Assembly (NCBI RefSeq): GCF_000003605.2
Contig: NW_003144289.1
Coordinates: 206,141 to 238,152, forward strand
DNA from: Saccoglossus kowalevskii
Lineage: Eukaryota > Hemichordata > Enteropneusta > Harrimaniidae
Direction: 5' to 3'
Length of the DNA: 32,012 nt
This document shows positions 14,115 to 20,100 of this stretch, piece after piece. Both the position numbers and the translations under genes were made by a program. The notes under the pieces are model-generated. The model made no database searches. It saw nothing but the letters and a program-made list of their open reading frames with translations, and was not told where the DNA came from. Each line of letters starts with the position of its first letter. Within the stretch, counting starts at the first letter, position 1.

Positions 14115-17100
14115 TAACAAAGTACGAAGGAATATAGAATCTAAAGGCTCAACAAGTAAATAAATAAACGCTGCACAGACCGATAAAGTAATCATTGTCG
14201 ATTTTCACACAATGCCAATGCAGAAAATAATGTTGGCAATCATTTGATTTGGCAATCATTTCGTAACCCTTTTTGAATTGTGTTCCCACATTCGGAACAT
14301 AGGTGAATCCAGGCATATCAAATATTTCCTGCACTTTGTATATATCGGTACCATAGTATATTTATTATCCCTCAAGTACAAGACAGTCAATATTATTGGT
14401 TAAAAATGGTCACATGATTGTTGCTAAATATGCATATTGGCATCTCCTAGCATATTTCTTCTTGCTGACATAATTTTTATTGTGTTACTGGCTCTGATGT
14501 CATATCATGACAGTTAGATTGTAGCAGACGATAAAAGGATGAATGACACTCCAATGCATTTCTTCATTGGGGGCTAATTTTGATTTTAATTCTGAAAGTT
14601 TGTGTTTTGGCTCACAGTTTTACTTTGCCTGTCTTGTTGTTCTCCTTCGAAATAATAAAACAGTTATTGTCTTTGGTTTCAGCCAATATCAAGAAACACC
14701 AGGCACAAAACATATAACTCATACTCATAGTGCAACCTAAAATGCTGTCACATGACTGTCAATGTGTTATGAAACAAGAATCCAACACTGAATATTAAGG
14801 TGCTAGTCATCGCACCATATCATGTTCGATATGGGACCCACACGAACTTATGCTGCACGACGACTATAGCAATTTAAAGTGGAAAACCATATTTGATCTA
14901 TTTTAAGTACCATACATCTCCAATGCATCATGTATACTGAATAATTCAAATATGAATTAATTATTATAATAAAAAAAACACCTCTGTTATTTACTTATAT
15001 ATATACAAGACACTTCGCGATGAGCATCTTTAGGGGTCAGTAATATTACGAAAATTTGTGTTCACTATTTCATAAACTGGCTTGGCAATTCACACCACCA
15101 ATTAGACCATGTCACAGCATTTCGGCTACTTTGCCAACAAATCCAAAATCACTCGATAATTTTGTTTACTTTACATTTTATGCATACATGTACACTCACA
15201 AAAATACCCTCAAAATAATAGAATTTAGTATATAGCCTTGAGTGGTATAGTCTGAGTAGTATATACGAAATACAACCAAGTAAACGTCAGAATATTTAAA
15301 AAGACAAACAGAAACCTAAAAATCAGTTGCTCATGCCAAGAGCCACAGAACCAAAACAATATGTCAGCCGTCGCCGTCCACAGCAGCGATATAATTTTAC
15401 ACATTGAATTTAAGAATCGCAAGTGTAGACATATTGCATAGAAATGAACACTAAATACATCTATCCTGGCCAGAAATCGAATCATCAATCTTCATGAGTG
15501 ACGTAACTGGCATTTCCATCTATTTGCTTCTATTCCCACTATCCTAAAACGCTCAAATGAATGTTGTCAAATTCGCGAGTGTGCGTATTTTCGTACAGTG
15601 GTGTAAACATTGCTACAATCAAAGATGCGCTGAACAGAAAGTCAATTCTGGGCTAGTACCATTGTCAAATTCTGGGAAGTAGAGGACTATTTATATTGGA
15701 GAGGTTACAATACAGAACTATTACAATTGTTTGATTTGCATATCGAAACAATAGAAACCGTCCGATCCGAGCGACCTGCGTTCTTGAAAATCTAGTCTTA
15801 TCGCCCTTGCGTTTCCGAGCAAAAAGACGTTGAGGCCAAAAACGACCGATTTTTGCCTAATCTTCAATGAATTTTTCATATTATAGACAATTCAGTTCAG
15901 CAGTTAGATAGGGTATTTATTAGAGAGGCTCGGAGAACCAAAATTTAGGACGTGAATCGCTTCGGCGCCGAAAAATTGGCGAAAAAAACATATTTTATAT
16001 ATAGGGTATATAAATAAAGCAAATGTGATATATTTTTTAAATATTCTCATAATAGATGAAGTTGTTTTATGCTGCTTTATGTTGATTTTGTTATTGAAAG
16101 CAATTATTCTTGACATAAATTGATTCTAAAGTGGATTTTCAATCTATTCAGGCATGTATTATGTACACTTATATCCATGTGAGAGTTTGATTTCTGTGAG
16201 ATGTGACACCCACAGTGACCTGCTACAAGACGAGAATGCCAATTACAGTGTAGTCGAGGACTGTGATATTTTCATAAGAGCAAAATGAATACCAACAAGT
16301 TGAGTCTTGTGATCTCTGGTAAATACCCAATTATGGTGGCTTAATTGTATAATAATATACTAATTTATGTGACAATAGAAAGAATAAACATATCAGTCAT
16401 CTCTATTATTGAAAGTCCAAGGACTGTAATTCAATCACAAAACATGGTAACACTTCGGTCTTGAAAGGCACTGGTTATATGCAAATTGTTTACCTTGATT
16501 TCAGGAAATTTACTATATGGCCATAAGGCTTAATTATTAGCTGGCTATTATTTTTGCTAATAGCTAAATATGTGAAATATACTGAATATGCAAAGTTTAC
16601 AATAGATTGTATGGTTTCTCTCATAAACCAGTGAATTTAAAACCCAGTGACTATCCATACAACACCAAATCTGCTAAAATAAACCTTTAAAATATTTCTC
16701 CTTGTACAGTACCCTGAAATGGATCAATGACTGTCATGATTTCAACACATGCATTCAACAAGAATTACAAGATTCAGTCATACATTAAAATATATATGTG
16801 AGACTGAAGTATTCAAACTACGAACACTTTTGATTTTAGCATAGTATCAATGTTAAATCCTAGTTTACAAAATGAAAGAAATGAAAATTAAGGGTTTCTC
16901 CATAAATGGAGACAAAGTATAACGATAAGTTTCAAATCTGATATGTATCAACTTTTTAGAAAGTGAAATTTACATTATGGGCAGAGATTTGAAAACAGAT
17001 TGAATTAAATACCTTGATATTTGAAAACCATAAACGGTTCTCATGAAGTGTATTCATGTAGATTACATGTTTGTATCCCATATACAGACTCAAAGTTAAT

Positions 17101-20100
17101 CCAATAGCAAAGAACACTGAGTTTCTGAAAAGCAATCTCGAAGGTGAAACTTCATCATTCAGGCAATGATTCTGTGAGAATTTCCTATCACGGGTTTGGG
17201 TTCTTCTGCCAGTTTTGGTTTTTCCAGGCCTGCGCTTTCTGAGCTCTGCAGACATGTTTGGATCACAATAAGTAAATAAAAGCACTATGCAATGAGATCA
17301 CCTCAAATGACAATACAAGGCTTGGATAATACTGCAGTAGTAGTACTTTAGAAATTCCACTGTTCCAACTGACTTACTGAAGACGTACAACATGAATGGA
17401 ATAACAAAACACTGGTTAAATGTAAAGGTGCAATACGAGACAATACAAACGCTGTCACAGTTTACCACACACAACCACCAGTGAAGCAAAACACTAAACA
17501 AAACTGACACAGACAGGAAATTAGAAGCAAACACGCAGTGGGGTGCTAGCACAATATTCCTGCATTACTATTGGACAGTTTTTAACAGTATTATTCAAAA
17601 TAATTAACTAGTCATATTGCTATTATTATGCTAATCAATAAATCATTACCTGACATAGCAATATCGCTGAAATTCCCTGGGGGTACTCGTTATCATTTCA
17701 CATTCTTTTTTATAGGCAACATGTGGTATCAAGTTTCTAAATTGCTTTTAGGCCTAATTAAACTTCCAGGTACAACACTTGTTCAATTATATTTAATTTC
17801 ACCTACTTGTCAGGCATAATGATGACTTTAATGGTTGTGCTGTGCCTATACTAAGAACATGTGTCATGTTGTCGACATATTAACAACATTGTTATTGCTG
17901 TCCAACAACCCAATGACTGGCTGGCTGGCTGTAATCACGTGGCATACATATAATTATGATATTGCTATTGTTTGTTGTACACTCTCAACACAGTTTTCAT
18001 ATAATACTGGTAATACCATTTCAACATCCCAATTACTAATGCCAGTTTCTTTTCTCCACAGGACAATACATTGTCCTAAAAAACTGATATGGCATTACAA
18101 CTGTACCAACAACAGAAAACATGACTTTCTAGGGCTCCTCGGCAGTTGCTTCCTAACCTTCAGAGTATCTGCAGCCCCTAATAGATTCAGAACTAGCAGG
18201 CATGAAGAACAAATACAGATTCTACATTTTTGAAATTTTCATGAAGTCACTATAAATGCTGGTCTGAAAAGTCCAAATGAAATTTCCACTGCCACAAAAT
18301 TTGTGATGATCCCAGAGTTTGGGAAATTTGACTTTTATATGCAAAATTGAATCGATCCACAGCTTGTTAATCTTGTGGTCATAATTGTATTTGCTGTTTC
18401 TGTGCAGAATTGAATTACCAGTACAATGTACACACAATCTATTGATTAAAAATAAATAACAACATGTTGTCTTAAAGACAAGAAAAAAAATCAAATAACG
18501 CAAAAGACAATTTTTGACATAGAAAGGACTTTTTTCTTCTCATTTTACTATCCCATATCCCAATATCCTATATTATATGGTCAACAGTGGAACTAAGAGA
18601 AAGCTTTTATGGTGCACAACATAAAAGGTACTATGCCATTGAATTTGTTATCCCTTTAAACATAAATGTACTCTTACTGTGGCACAATGTATTAAAATAT
18701 ATTTATATAAAGTGACTTGAACGTTTCAATAAGGATCAATATTTATATCAGAAGATGCTGACAACACTAATGTAATTAGAATGGCAGATTTCCATTTTAA
18801 AAAATCACATTTTTAATTAGTATATTACCAGTAAGATAAAGCCAGAATTTTTTTCTGCTAAAACTGATGCTACATTGTCCATGTATTTCTGAAATTAGAT
18901 CAGANNNNNNNNNNNNNNNNNNNNNNNNNNNNNNNNNNNNNNNNNNNNNNNNNNNNNNNNNNNNNNNNNNNNNNNNNNNNNNNNNNNNNNNNNNNNNNNN
19001 NNNNNNNNNNNNNNNNNNNNNNNNNNNNNNNNNNNNNNNNNNNNNNNNNNNNNNNNNNNNNNNNNNNNNNNNNNNNNNNNNNNNNNNNNNNNNNNNNNNN
19101 NNNNNNNNNNNNNNNNNNNNNNNNNNNNNNNNNNNNNNNNNNNNNNNNNNNNNNNNNNNNNNNNNNNNNNNNNNNNNNNNNNNNNNNNNNNNNNNNNNNN
19201 NNNNNNNNNNNNNNNNNNNNNNNNNNNNNNNNNNNNNNNNNNNNNNNNNNNNNNNNNNNNNNNNNNNNNNNNNNNNNNNNNNNNNNNNNNNNNNNNNNNN
19301 NNNNNNNNNNNNNNNNNNNNNNNNNNNNNNNNNNNNNNNNNNNNNNNNNNNNNNNNNNNNNNNNNNNNNNNNNNNNNNNNNNNNNNNNNNNNNNNNNNNN
19401 NNNNNNNNNNNNNNNNNNNNNNNNNNNNNNNNNNNNNNNNNNNNNNNNNNNNNNNNNNNNNNNNNNNNNNNNNNNNNNNNNNNNNNNNNNNNNNNNNNNN
19501 NNNNNNNNNNNNNNNNNNNNNNNNNNNNNNNNNNNNNNNNNNNNNNNNNNNNNNNNNNNNNNNNNNNNNNNNNNNNNNNNNNNNNNNNNNNNNNNNNNNN
19601 NNNNNNNNNNNNNNNNNNNNNNNNNNNNNNNNNNNNNNNNNNNNNNNNNNNNNNNNNNNNNNNNNNNNNNNNNNNNNNNNNNNNNNNNNNNNNNNNNNNN
19701 NNNNNNNNNNNNNNNNNNNNNNNNNNNNNNNNNNNNNNNNNNNNNNNNNNNNNNNNNNNNNNNNNNNNNNNNNNNNNNNNNNNNNNNNNNNNNNNNNNNN
19801 NNNNNNNNNNNNNNNNNNNNNNNNNNNNNNNNNNNNNNNNNNNNNNNNNNNNNNNNNNNNNNNNNNNNNNNNAAAAAATGACGTGCATCAAGGTCCTATT
19901 ATGTTTAATGTATGTACCAAATTTGAACAAAATCCGTCCATGCATAACTGAGATCCGGGTCCGGAATGGTGAAAATGTGCGATTTTGATGCATTTTCGGC
20001 CTTAAAATGGCCGCTATTCGGCTATCGTTAATCGGATCATGAAAAAAATGCATGTGCATATGTCCCATATAATGTGTGATGTATGAGTGAAGTTTGAACT

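Larger units (their letters stand above)
11594..16524. other. Intron upstream of DPY19L exon 2, mostly featureless
   Basis: Apart from the microsatellite at 14083 and the CpG-rich patch, no exon, RNA gene or element could be supported. A hydrophobic open frame (15225-15488, minus) sits beside the CpG patch but shows no recognisable family. Confidence 0.55.

Noticed and set aside
18125-18180. tRNA-like folded segment with GGGCT/AGCCC arms
   Set aside because: No B-box (GGTTCRANNCC), no proper T-loop or anticodon arm; not a tRNA.
17835-18233. 132-codon plus-strand open frame
   Set aside because: No domain, no plausible splice context, hydrophobic low-complexity composition; probably chance.
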